Shown here: positions 32,437 to 40,885 of the stretch, one piece after another
Layout: each line of letters starts with the position of its first letter
How positions within the stretch are numbered: position 1 is the first letter of the stretch
DNA from: Geodermatophilus siccatus
GTDB taxonomy: Bacteria; Actinomycetota; Actinomycetes; Mycobacteriales; Geodermatophilaceae
Direction of reading: 5' to 3'
Length of the DNA stretch: 64,000 bases
Assembly (NCBI RefSeq): GCF_900103785.1
Contig: NZ_FNHE01000002.1
Span: 248,001 to 312,000 of the forward strand
Notes under the pieces: generated by a model
The model's input: the letters and a program-made list of their open reading frames with translations, nothing else
Database searches by the model: none
Told to the model about the DNA's origin: nothing
Program-made: the position numbers and the translations under genes

Positions 32437-34149
32437 ATGTTCCAGCAGGAACTCGCCCCACTCGGCAGCGTCACCGTCTCAGCGCTCGTCGCGCTCCTCC
32501 CGTTGCTGACGATCTTCGTCCTGCTCGGGGCTCTGCGGTGGAAGGCGCACTGGGCCGGCCTCGCGTCGCTCGTCGTCGCGATCATCGTGGCCGTCGCCGC
32601 GTACGGCATGCCGGTGGGCCTCGCGCTCCTGTCGGCCACGCAGGGGGCGGTGTTCGGCCTGTTCCCGATCATGTGGATCGTCTTCACCGCGATCTGGCTC
32701 TACCAGGTCACGGTGGTCAGCGGGCGGTTCGAGGACCTGCGCGCCGCATTCCACCTGATCTCCGACGACCCGCGGGTGCAGGCGATCATCATCGCGTTCT
32801 GCTTCGGCGGGCTGCTCGAGGCGCTCGCGGGCTTCGGCGCTCCGGTCGCGATCACAGGTGTGATGCTCATGGCGCTCGGCTTCTCCGCGGTCCGCGCGGC
32901 CGTGGTGGTGCTTCTGGCCAACACCGCGCCTGTCGCGTTCGGCGCGATCGGCACCCCGATCATCACCGCGGGCACTCTGACGGGTATCCCGTACGCCGAA
33001 ATCGGCGCCTACGTCGGCCGCCAGACGCCGTTGCTCGCGTTCATCGTGCCGGCGCTGCTGGTGTTGCTCGTCGACGGCAAGCGCGGGCTGCGGGAGACCT
33101 GGCCGGTGGCGCTGTCCGTCGGTGTGACGTTCGCGGTCGGCCAGTTCGTGGCCGCCAACTACCTGTCCGTCGAGCTCACCGACATCGTCGCCGCGCTCGC
33201 CGGCCTCGTCGCCGCGGTCGTCACGCTCAAGGTGTGGACCCCGCGGGGTGGCGAGGAGGCCGCGGCGCGACTGCACAGGGAGCACGAGACCGAGGTGGCC
33301 GGCCCGCAGGACCGGCGGGAGGCCGGCTCCGTGACGGCGGCGGGTGCAGGCGTGCAGACGCAGACGCAGCAGGAGGCGCTCGCCGAGCACGCTGCGGGCC
33401 TCACCCGTGGCAAGGTGCTGATGGCGTTCTTCCCGTACCTGCTGGTGATCGTGGTGTTCTCGCTGGCGAAGCTGTGGACGCCGCTGTCGAGCTTCCTGGT
33501 CGGCCGTGACGTCAAGATCCCGTGGCCGGGCCTGGACCAGAACGTGCTCAGCGCCGCGGGCACGCCGGTGACCTCCACGGTTTACAACTTCCAGTGGTTG
33601 TCGTCGCCGGGCTCGCTGTTGCTGATCTGCGGGTTCATCGTCGCGCTGGTCTACCGCGTGCCGCTCGGGCGGGCCCTGCGCGAGCTGGTGGCCACCGCCG
33701 TCAAGCTGCGCTGGGCCTTCCTGACCGTGGCCATGGTGCTCGCCTTGGCCTACGTGATGAACCTCTCCGGTCAGACGATCACCATCGGCACCTGGATCGC
33801 GGGCACCGGCGCGGCGTTCGCGTTCCTCTCACCCATCCTCGGCTGGCTGGGCACCGCCGTCACCGGTTCCGACACCTCGGCCAACGCCCTCTTCGCGACC
33901 CTGCAGCAGACCGCGGCCCAGGAGGCCGGGCTCGACCCGACCCTGCTCGTCGCCGCCAACACCTCGGGCGGCGTCGTGGGCAAGATGATCAGCCCGCAGA
34001 ACCTGACGATCGCGGCGACGGCCGTGGGCATCGTCGGGCGGGAGGCCGACCTGTTCCGCAAGACGATCTTCTGGAGCATCGGCCTGATCTTCGTGCTCTG
34101 CGTGCTGATCTTCCTGCAGTCCAATGTCCTGTCCTGGATGCTGCCGTGA
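32437..34149 (+). CDS. L-lactate/glycolate permease (LctP/GlcA family)
   Basis: The 570-residue membrane protein has about 12-13 transmembrane segments and family sequences such as AFCFGGLLEALAGFGAPVAI, TAPVAFGAIGTPII and, near the end, NTSGGVVGKMISPQNLTIA. LctP and GlcA import lactate and glycolate by proton symport and cannot be separated by sequence alone. The ATG at 32437 gives MFQQELAPLGSVTVSALVAL. A Q/E-rich hydrophilic loop lies near residues 270-320. It heads a cluster of glycolate/lactate-related genes, most of them broken, on the first integrated element. Confidence 0.93.
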   Translation: MFQQELAPLGSVTVSALVALLPLLTIFVLLGALRWKAHWAGLASLVVAIIVAVAAYGMPVGLALLSATQGAVFGLFPIMWIVFTAIWLYQVTVVSGRFEDLRAAFHLISDDPRVQAIIIAFCFGGLLEALAGFGAPVAITGVMLMALGFSAVRAAVVVLLANTAPVAFGAIGTPIITAGTLTGIPYAEIGAYVGRQTPLLAFIVPALLVLLVDGKRGLRETWPVALSVGVTFAVGQFVAANYLSVELTDIVAALAGLVAAVVTLKVWTPRGGEEAAARLHREHETEVAGPQDRREAGSVTAAGAGVQTQTQQEALAEHAAGLTRGKVLMAFFPYLLVIVVFSLAKLWTPLSSFLVGRDVKIPWPGLDQNVLSAAGTPVTSTVYNFQWLSSPGSLLLICGFIVALVYRVPLGRALRELVATAVKLRWAFLTVAMVLALAYVMNLSGQTITIGTWIAGTGAAFAFLSPILGWLGTAVTGSDTSANALFATLQQTAAQEAGLDPTLLVAANTSGGVVGKMISPQNLTIAATAVGIVGREADLFRKTIFWSIGLIFVLCVLIFLQSNVLSWMLP

Positions 34150-34199
34150 CCTGATGGAGCGACCCGACGCGCATCTTCCACCACGTGCTCGACGAGGAA

Positions 34200-34330
34200 G
34201 CCCCGCGAGGGTCGCCCTGTTCGTGACCTGCATCGACGACCGACGTTCCCGGAGTTCGCCAAGGCCATGGTGGAACTCCTCGAACAGCAGGGGGTCGACG
34301 TCGGCGGACCGTGCGGGCTGGTCCGGATGC
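34200..34330 (+). pseudogene. LutA/GlcF-like Fe-S protein fragment
   Basis: Just after the permease, RVALFVTCIDD is followed in the next frame by FPEFAKAMVELLEQQGVDV and GGPCG. This is the N-terminus of LutA-type lactate-utilisation Fe-S proteins (usual form: RVALFVTC-N-FPEVGKATVELLERLG). The remaining 200 residues, including the CCG cysteine motifs, are gone. It is therefore a frameshifted and truncated remnant. Confidence 0.7.
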
Positions 34331-34386
34331 CCCCGGGTGAGTGTTCGTCGGGATCGGCGGCAGCGCTCGCCGTGGCGCGGCCACGG

Positions 34387-34833
34387 TCAGGGCAGATCGC
34401 CGAGCGAGAAGTCCTGGGGGGCCACGACGTGGTAGACGGGGAGGCCGTACTTTGACCGGACCGTGCGAGGCAGGTCCATCCGCAGCCAACGGGACTTCTC
34501 CTCCGGCAACGTGGAGATGATGAACCCGGCGTACCCCGGGTCCACCTCCACCTCCCCGTCGATCGCCGCGACCGGATCGGGCGCGCCTACCCGGACGTCG
34601 CTGAGCGGCACCCCCCTCTTGGCGAAGAGTGCCCTGGCCCGGTCTGCGAGCTTGCGGGCCGCGACCTCGGCGTCGTGCTCGTCGCCCCGCCGGAACAGCA
34701 GGTGCCGCACCGGCGTCGCCGGTACGAGCAGCACGAACTCCGCCTCTGCATCCTGTTCTCGGACGGCGCGAACCTGATCGAGCAATTCCGGATTAGTGAC
34801 CGTCTCGTGTGCGACGACGAGATAGCGAGTCAT
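34387..34833 (-). CDS. Universal-stress-like / Rossmann-type hypothetical protein
   Basis: The 148-residue protein starts MTRYLVVAHETVTNPELLDQ, continues EFVLLVPATPVRHLLFRRGD and ends with GYAGFIISTLPEEKSRWLRM, SKYGLPVYHVVAP. This pattern, a single alpha/beta domain with a strand-final Ser-Thr-Leu, is common in actinobacterial stress-type proteins annotated as hypothetical or permease. No nucleotide-binding GxxGxxxxxxGS motif is present. It is intact although its neighbours are broken. Function unknown. Confidence 0.6.
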   Translation of the reverse strand: MTRYLVVAHETVTNPELLDQVRAVREQDAEAEFVLLVPATPVRHLLFRRGDEHDAEVAARKLADRARALFAKRGVPLSDVRVGAPDPVAAIDGEVEVDPGYAGFIISTLPEEKSRWLRMDLPRTVRSKYGLPVYHVVAPQDFSLGDLP

Positions 34834-35189
34834 CTCCGCTCCTGCGAACGCCGATGTCCAAGGGCACGTCGTGCCGGCAATGGTGCCACGGGGGCGAGCG
34901 CGAGTCCGCCTGCGCGTAGCTCCTCCCGCTGCAAGGACATGGCCACGCGGCAGCGTGAGGCCCAGCCCAGCGCTGGTCGTCGCGGCGCCGGGGCACCGCA
35001 GACCTGACCCGCTTCGTGGAGCACGGCGAAGGAGGACGCAGTCGTCGGACACGCCCGTTCTCTGTCTGGACGGACCCTGGTGTCCCCGGATCGGCTCGCC
35101 GCCCGTGGCGTGGTCAGAGCCGGGGTCGGGGTCTTCCTCCCATCGAGGCGGGCGCCTGTCGCCGTACGTGCACCTGCGGGTCCGCTCGG

Positions 35190-35600
35190 TCCGGCTGCGC
35201 CCACCGACCGGCCACCTCGATGCCGGCCACGGCGGCAACCCTCGTCGTTGTCGGACGTTTCACCGGAGGAACCCACGGCGCCGAGCAGGGTCCGGCCGGG
35301 TCCTGGACGAGCACGCCGCCAGGGACCGGGATCAGCGAACCGCTGACGGCCGCGGTCGCCACGGCGATCGAGTAGGGCTGCTGCTCGGCCCTGGCCATGA
35401 GCGCCCGGGACCATGCCGAGAGCGAGCGCCCGTGGGCCGTGGCCGACGCGGTCTCGAACCTCTTCGTCGAGGACCTGCCCACAGGCGTCGAGGACCACGA
35501 CGGTCAGCGGCTCCAGGCCTTGCGCGGACGCCCGCCAATCCCCGCCGACCGTGCGGGCCGTCCGCAGGTCGATGGTCAGGCACTCCCCGTCTGGGGTCGT
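35190..35600 (-). pseudogene. GlcG/HbpS-family (DUF336) remnant
   Basis: Segments in three minus-strand frames together spell a GlcG-like protein: CLTIDLRTARTV, then LEPLTVVVLDACGQV, RALMARAEQQPYSIAVATAA, LIPVPGGVLVQDPAGP, TLLGAVGSSGETSDNDEGC and AVAGIEVAGR. Several frameshifts separate them, so no full-length product is possible. GlcG (DUF336) is encoded in glycolate operons. It lies directly downstream of malate synthase G in the same orientation, as in glc clusters. The bases 34834-35189 beyond it hold no gene I recognise. Confidence 0.75.
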
Positions 35601-35616
35601 CTGGCGTGGGACCGGT

Positions 35617-37857
35617 TCAGGAGGCCGGACTCGGTGCACTGTCGTCGAGGACGGCCTCCCGGGTCCGCGGCTCCTCGCCGCTGCCGGCCGTCGCCTTGGC
35701 CCGCTGCCGCCATGTCGTCAGCGCCCGCTCGGTGTAGCCGTTGGGTTCCCGGCGTCCGGAGAAGACCAGGTCCAGCGCGGCCTGGAAGGACGGGCTGCCG
35801 TCGAGGTCGGCGCACATCGGCTGGTAACCCGGCTCGCCGGCGTTCTGCTCGTCGACCACGGCGGCCATCCGGGCGAAGGTCTCGCGGACCTGGGCCTCGT
35901 CCACCAGCCCGTGGTGCAGCCAGTTCGCGATCTGCTGGCTGGAGATCCGCAGGGTCGCGCGGTCCTCCATCAGGCCCACGCCCTCCAGGTCGGGCACGGT
36001 CGAGCAGCCGATCCCCAGGCCGACCCAGCGCACGACGTACCCCAGGATGGACTGCGCGTTGGTCTCCAGCTCGTGCCGCTTCTCCTCGTCGGTCAGGCCG
36101 GCGCCGCCGTCGGGCAGCACCGGGGCCACGAGCAGGCCCCGCCGGTCGGCCAGCGGGCGCTTCCTGGTCTGCTCCTGCACCGCGAGCACGTCGGTCTCCA
36201 GGTAGTGCAGCGCGTGCAGCGTCGCCGCGGTCGGCGAGGGCACCCAGGCGGTGTTCGCCCCGGCCCTGGGGTGCGCGCCCTTGGTGTCGAGCATCTCCCG
36301 CATGGCAGCGGGCTTGGCCCACATGCCCTTGCCGATCTGCGCCTGCCCGGCGAAGCCGGCGCGCAGCGCCACGTCGACGTTGCGGTCCTCGTAGGTCCTC
36401 AGCCAGGTCTGCGACCGCTGGTCGTCCTTGCGGACCACCGGCCCGGCCTCGAAGTCGGTGTGGATCTCGTCGCCGGTGCGGTCGAGGAACCCGGTGTTGA
36501 TGAAGATGACCCGGTCGGCCGCGCGGGCGATGCAGGCCTCCAGGTTGGTCGAGGTGCGCTTCTCCTCGTCCATGATCCCGATCTTGAGGGTCGTCGGCTC
36601 CAGGCCGAGCGCCTCCTCCACGGCGGCCAGCAGCTCCACGGACAGGGCCACCTCGTCGGGGCCGTGCATCTTGGGCTTGACGATGTACACGCTGCCCGTC
36701 CGGGTGTTGGAGACCCGGGCGTGGCCGCGCAGCTCGTGCAGCGCGGCAACCGCGGAGACGAGGGCGTCGAGCACCTCCTCCAGCAGCGGCTCGCCGTCGG
36801 CGGTGCGGACGGCGTCCAGCCGCATGTGGTGCCCCACGTTGCGCACGAGCAGCAGCGCCCGGCCGGGCAGGGTCAGCTCCTGGCCGTCGACCCCGACGTA
36901 GCTGCGGTCGCCGTGGACGGTGCGGGTCACGGTGCGCCCGCCCTTGCTGAACGACGCGGTCAGCTCTCCGGTGCGCAGCCCGAGCCAGGTCCGGTAGGCG
37001 CCCACCTTGTCCGGCCCGTCGACCGTGGCGACCGAGTCCTCCAGGTCGACGATGGTGGTCACCGCGGACTCCAGCACGGCGTCGGACACCCCGGCGTGGT
37101 GCTGGGCGCCCACCCGGGTCGAGGGGTCGATCGTCAGCTCCAGGTGCAGCCCGTGCCGGCGCAGCAGGACCGCGGCCGGCCGGTCGCCGTCGCCGGGCCG
37201 GTGGCCGGCGAACTGGGCCGGGTCGGCCAGGCCGGTGGTCCCCGACCCCGTCTCGACGGCCAGCTCGCCCGCCGAGGGCACCCGGTAGGCGACGACGTCG
37301 GCGTGGCTGCCCTCGACCAGCGGGAAGAAGCGGTCGAGCAGGCGGTCGGCCTCGGTGATGACCTGGGCACCGCGGCGCTCGTCGTAGCCCGGTGCCGGCT
37401 GGTGCTCCGTCGGCAGCGCGTCGGTGCCGTAGAGCGCGTCGAACAGCGACCCCCAGCGGGCGTTCGCGGCGTTGAGCGCGTACCGCGACACGGTCGCCGG
37501 CACCACCAGCTGCGGGCCGGGCACCTCCGCGATCTCGCGGTCCACGCGCTCCACGCGGACGGCGGGCTCCTCCAGCGGCAGCAGGTAGCCGATGTCGGTG
37601 AGGAACGCCTCCAGCGCCTCGACGTCACCGGTCCCGTGCTCGCGGTGCCAGCCGTCGATGCGCTCCTGCAGCTCGTCCCGGCGGCGCAGCAGCTGCTCGA
37701 CCCGCCCGGCGAACCGCCCGTGCAGCTCGGCGACGGTCGACCAGAACCACGCCGGCTCCAGGTCGAGGCCGACGAGCAGCTCGTCGGCCACGAAGTCCCG
37801 CAGAGCGGGGTCCACTCGCAGCCCTGCAGTCTCGTTTCCGTCGGTCACGATCTCCAC
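35617..37857 (-). CDS. glcB: Malate synthase G
   Basis: Malate synthase G condenses glyoxylate and acetyl-CoA to malate. The 746-residue protein matches the monomeric isoform G in length and motifs: NAANARWGSLFDALYGTDAL, RVGAQHHAGVSDAV-like insertion domain, the active-site strand LKIGIMDEEKRTSTNLEA and GMWAKPAAMREMLDTKGAHP. The GTG at 37857 has AGAGGAAC upstream; a second GTG at 37848 is possible. It is intact within an otherwise decayed glycolate locus and would route glyoxylate, the product of glycolate oxidation, into central metabolism. Confidence 0.95.
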   Translation of the reverse strand: MEIVTDGNETAGLRVDPALRDFVADELLVGLDLEPAWFWSTVAELHGRFAGRVEQLLRRRDELQERIDGWHREHGTGDVEALEAFLTDIGYLLPLEEPAVRVERVDREIAEVPGPQLVVPATVSRYALNAANARWGSLFDALYGTDALPTEHQPAPGYDERRGAQVITEADRLLDRFFPLVEGSHADVVAYRVPSAGELAVETGSGTTGLADPAQFAGHRPGDGDRPAAVLLRRHGLHLELTIDPSTRVGAQHHAGVSDAVLESAVTTIVDLEDSVATVDGPDKVGAYRTWLGLRTGELTASFSKGGRTVTRTVHGDRSYVGVDGQELTLPGRALLLVRNVGHHMRLDAVRTADGEPLLEEVLDALVSAVAALHELRGHARVSNTRTGSVYIVKPKMHGPDEVALSVELLAAVEEALGLEPTTLKIGIMDEEKRTSTNLEACIARAADRVIFINTGFLDRTGDEIHTDFEAGPVVRKDDQRSQTWLRTYEDRNVDVALRAGFAGQAQIGKGMWAKPAAMREMLDTKGAHPRAGANTAWVPSPTAATLHALHYLETDVLAVQEQTRKRPLADRRGLLVAPVLPDGGAGLTDEEKRHELETNAQSILGYVVRWVGLGIGCSTVPDLEGVGLMEDRATLRISSQQIANWLHHGLVDEAQVRETFARMAAVVDEQNAGEPGYQPMCADLDGSPSFQAALDLVFSGRREPNGYTERALTTWRQRAKATAGSGEEPRTREAVLDDSAPSPAS

Positions 37858-38204
37858 CCTCGTTCCTCTCGTAGCTCGGGACCACGTCCCGCTCGTCGTC
37901 CGTCTCGTTCCCCGAGCCGCGGGCGTGCCAGCACGACATGTGCGGCCGTCCCGTGACCCCTGGTCGCGGCGACCCGGTCCTCCTCGCGGATCGAGACGTC
38001 CAGCAGCTCGACGGGGTGGTCAGCCCGTCGCACTCGTTGGTCCTCGGCTGGGCGAGCTCGGAGACCAGGCGTCCCGGGCTCTGGCGACGCACTCCCGGAT
38101 GCCCCGTGCCCGCTCCTCCGGAGGTTTCCGCCGCCAGCTCGCGGTACTCCTCGGCGCACGTCGTCACGCTTGTCCCCACTCTTGCGCTGAGCTCGCTCGA
38201 CGCC

Positions 38205-38447
38205 ATCGTCCAGGGCAACTCGACGAGCGTGGTGTTGGCCATGCCACCGCGTTCGCACAGAACCTGCAAGCCGTAGCGGGATCCTGGTGCCGCGCACCTG
38301 GTCAACCATGGTGGTCATCACCGGGCGCCGCCAGCGGCAGAGTGTGTCCCAGCCCGATCGCGCCCCCCCGGTGGGGTTCAGCCGCTCCTCGTCGACCGCG
38401 CACTCCTGGGCCCAGGTGAGCGGGATCGAAGCGAACGCCTCATGCAC
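38205..38447 (-). pseudogene. Thiolase (acetyl-CoA acetyltransferase) C-terminal remnant
   Basis: In one frame HEAFASIPLTWAQE, then RLNPTGGA and VMTTMVDQVRGT, and in a shifted frame YGLQVLCERGGMANTTLVEL, reproduce the C-terminal third of a thiolase (usual NEAFA, N-x-GGA, RYGLQ-CEGGG-A). The catalytic GHPLG region has been garbled (ARSGWDTLC). No N-terminal part is visible. The 38448-38787 stretch beyond it holds no gene I recognise. Confidence 0.65.
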
Positions 38448-38787
38448 CTGCCGGTCACCGGCGCAGCCAGCGGTCCAGCACGGCCATGCTGACTGGCGCA
38501 GGGCGGAGAGCAGCCGTCAGTCAGCAGGACCGTCATGGCCTTGATGTCGACGAGCGATGTGTGCGCTGTCCGGCCCACCGGTCCCGTGACGGGACTCTCC
38601 CCTGCCCTTCCCCCGGCAGTCACTCGACCGGTCCCGAGCTGGAGGACGGGCGTGCCGGGCATCGCTCCTCCACGTCGGTTGGACGGCTGAGGCCTGCTCG
38701 CAACACGCCACATTGTGATCAGCGGAGGCCGAGGGTCTTGTCGACCCACGACCACGAGAGGAGAATTCCCAACGGAAAGGAAAGGCG

Positions 38788-39147
38788 ATGACCGCGGACG
38801 TCTGGAGTTTTCGCGACTTTCGGCCCGTCTCCGCCGGGGATGTAGACCTCTCCGGTTTCGAGGTGAGGGGGCGCGATGGTTCGATCGGTGTCGTGGACAA
38901 GGCGACCAACAAGGTGAGTGCCAGTTATCTGGTCATCGACACCGGTGACTGGCACCCGGACCACCAGGTCATTCTTCCGGCCTTCACGGTGGAACGGATG
39001 GATCCCGAGAAGAGAGTCGTCTTCGTGGACCGCACCCGCAAGGAGATCGAGGACGCGCCGGACGTCACGCGCGCGGCGATGCGGGCGGCCCGCTTCCAGG
39101 ACCGGCTGTCGGGCTACTACCACGGGTTGTACGACACCGGCCTCTGA
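38788..39147 (+). CDS. PRC-barrel-domain protein
   Basis: The 119-residue protein has the PRC-barrel pattern GRDGSIGVVDKATNKVSASY, LVIDTGDWHPDHQVILPAFT and VERMDPEKRVVFVDRTRKEI. Such domains occur in stress-related and RNA-processing proteins; here the role is unknown. AAAGGAAAGG lies 4 nt before the ATG. Its DNA is visibly less GC-rich than the flanks, in keeping with acquisition on the element. It is the last gene before att site 2. Confidence 0.75.
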   Translation: MTADVWSFRDFRPVSAGDVDLSGFEVRGRDGSIGVVDKATNKVSASYLVIDTGDWHPDHQVILPAFTVERMDPEKRVVFVDRTRKEIEDAPDVTRAAMRAARFQDRLSGYYHGLYDTGL

Positions 39148-39291
39148 CGAGCCGCCCGTCGGGCTCAGGATCGCCGGCGGATCGAACCCTGATGACGCAC
39201 ACCGCGTGTCATCAGAGCTCGGGATGAACGGCTTCTCTCCGTTTCGGTTGGCTTGTCGAATGGATGGGGCAGGTCAATTCTCACATCGCGA

Positions 39292-39371
39292 CAGCCGTGT
39301 GCGTATGTAGCGTGTCGCCCCTCGGACACAGCCTCACCCCGGTGTTCCTGCAGGTCAGGAGCCCGGGGTGT
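39292..39371 (+). repeat. att site 2 (element 1 right end / element 2 left end)
   Basis: The left part (39292-39317, CAGCCGTGTGCG-N-ATGTAGCG) recurs at 53003 and, degenerate, at 56205, and so appears to be an element end. The right part (39318-39371) repeats the tRNA-Leu 3' end and terminator hairpin with one mismatch in 54 nt. An integrase remnant follows. Confidence 0.85.
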
Positions 39372-39428
39372 CTTGCTGTAGGGCCCCGGAGGGCCTCGTG
39401 ATACCCGCGTGATACTCCGCGTCTCGGA

Positions 39429-39850
39429 TCAGCCCTCGAGCAGTGCGGCGGAGCGGTCGGCCGCCTCGCGGCCCATGCCGGGGTGCACGTGCTGGCAGAC
39501 GGTGAGCGTGATCGTGGCGCTGGCGTGACCGAGGCGCTCGCAGACGACCTTGACCGGCACGCCGGCGGCCAGCAGCAGGGGCGCGTGCATGGGCCAGAGG
39601 TCGTGCAGCCGGATGACCGGCAGCTGCTCCTCGCCTGGCGCTCTGCGGGCGTGGCCGACCAGCGCCTGGAACCGTCGGGAGAACCGCTCGGGTCGACGGG
39701 GGGGCCGTCCAGGTTGCCGTGCACAGGGCCGTGTCGCGGACCAGTCCAGGCCGGAGTCCAGATCGACGACCCGCGACTGCCCGGGGCTTCGTGGCCCCAC
39801 GACCAGCTCCTCAGGCAGTCCCGTGTCGCAGTGCCGACGCACCGCAACAC
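39429..39850 (-). pseudogene. Tyrosine integrase C-terminal remnant 2
   Basis: The minus-strand frame reads PERFSRRFQALVGHARRAPG, then PVIRLHDLWPMHAPLLLAAG, VPVKVVCERLGHASATITLT and VCQHVHPGMGREAADRSAAL, ending LEG-stop. This is the catalytic end of a tRNA-targeting tyrosine recombinase, but the HDLRHTHA box is HDLWPMHA (catalytic Arg lost) and the nucleophile position of LTVYQHVHPG is Cys. The N-terminal half is missing. It points toward att site 2, as expected for an integrase at an element's left end. Confidence 0.85.
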
Positions 39851-39948
39851 TTCCGCCATGGGGCCGCCACCGTAGCGCTACGTCTCGTGCCCAGGCTCTG
39901 GGCGTCGCCGAGCACCGCTCCGACATCCACCACGATTGGGGACGGACC

Positions 39949-40569
39949 ATGACCACGACCACCGACCGTGCCGGCACGCCATCCAGCGAGCGGCCCACCG
40001 CTGGCGCGGCGCTGGATGCCTCGCAGTTGCCTGACGACCAGCCGCTCGTCACGCTCGATCATCTCCGCATCACAGCGGAGCCGGGAAGCCTCACCTCCCC
40101 GTCCTTCTTCTTCCAGCAGGCCGGCAGCTCGTCCGACGGCTGGGACTTCGCCCTGGTGGTGGAGGGTCTCGGGATCGAACTGCGCCCCGGCGAAGAACCG
40201 TTGCAGAGCACCCTGCACTGCCAGGTACGCGCCTCCGTCCGACCGGCTTGCGGCTACCGGCTCACCGAAGTCAACGGCAGCGTGACCAGCGGCGTTGTCG
40301 GAGTGAGTGTTCCGACGCACGCGACCGCCGCGGTCACCACTGAGTCGACGCTGGGCGGCTTCGCGCTGCCGTCGACGAACAACACCACTGGGGAGCGCAC
40401 GGACCTCATCCCGACCGTCACTGTTCCGCCCTCTATCCAACGTCCCGGTCAGCCACTGCCGCTGGACATCTCGATCGCCATCGGGATCACCCGCGCTGAC
40501 CTGAATGCAGATGTCCGCGCCTACATCGATTCGTACGATCTGCGTTTCGGGCTTGCTCGCTGTAGCTGA
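39949..40569 (+). CDS. Orphan hypothetical protein, 206 residues
   Basis: I do not recognise this protein. It has a Thr/Ser/Ala-rich N-terminal 30 residues, then a compact domain with many alternating hydrophobic residues (LDHLRITAEPG, WDFALVVEGLGIELRPGEE, YRLTEVNGSVTSGVVGVSVP), probably beta-rich, and ends in ADLNADVRAYIDSYDLRFGL. There is no signal peptide, membrane helix or metal motif. Codon use looks somewhat less GC-biased than core genes. It is the first cargo gene of the second element. Confidence 0.6.
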   Translation: MTTTTDRAGTPSSERPTAGAALDASQLPDDQPLVTLDHLRITAEPGSLTSPSFFFQQAGSSSDGWDFALVVEGLGIELRPGEEPLQSTLHCQVRASVRPACGYRLTEVNGSVTSGVVGVSVPTHATAAVTTESTLGGFALPSTNNTTGERTDLIPTVTVPPSIQRPGQPLPLDISIAIGITRADLNADVRAYIDSYDLRFGLARCS

Positions 40570-40885
40570 CCGCGGCGACCCGGCGCGGCGGCGGCCTGCA
40601 CGACGACAGGAGTGCCGCGGCAGAACCCGTGGACCCGCGGCCAGCGCCCCCCGAACCGCCGCGCCGTGCCCCACCCCCGTCCCGCCGCCGGCCTCCTGCG
40701 GCGACAGTCTCCCCTCCCGCGCACCCGAGCCGCGGGCGGCTGCTCGGTCCCACGCTGCGTGATCAGCTCGCCTGGCCGACGGCGCAGCGGTCTGCCGGCT
40801 CACCTCCACCCCGATGACTCAGCGTCGCCGGACACCCGGAGGAAGCCGACCGGCGCACACTTGGCAGCCTTCGGGCTGAGAGCAG
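40570..40885. other. Gap without recognisable gene
   Basis: Between the orphan gene and the O-methyltransferase gene. Open frames here are proline/arginine-rich and look like GC-driven noise; I see no hairpin or repeat worth naming. Confidence 0.4.
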
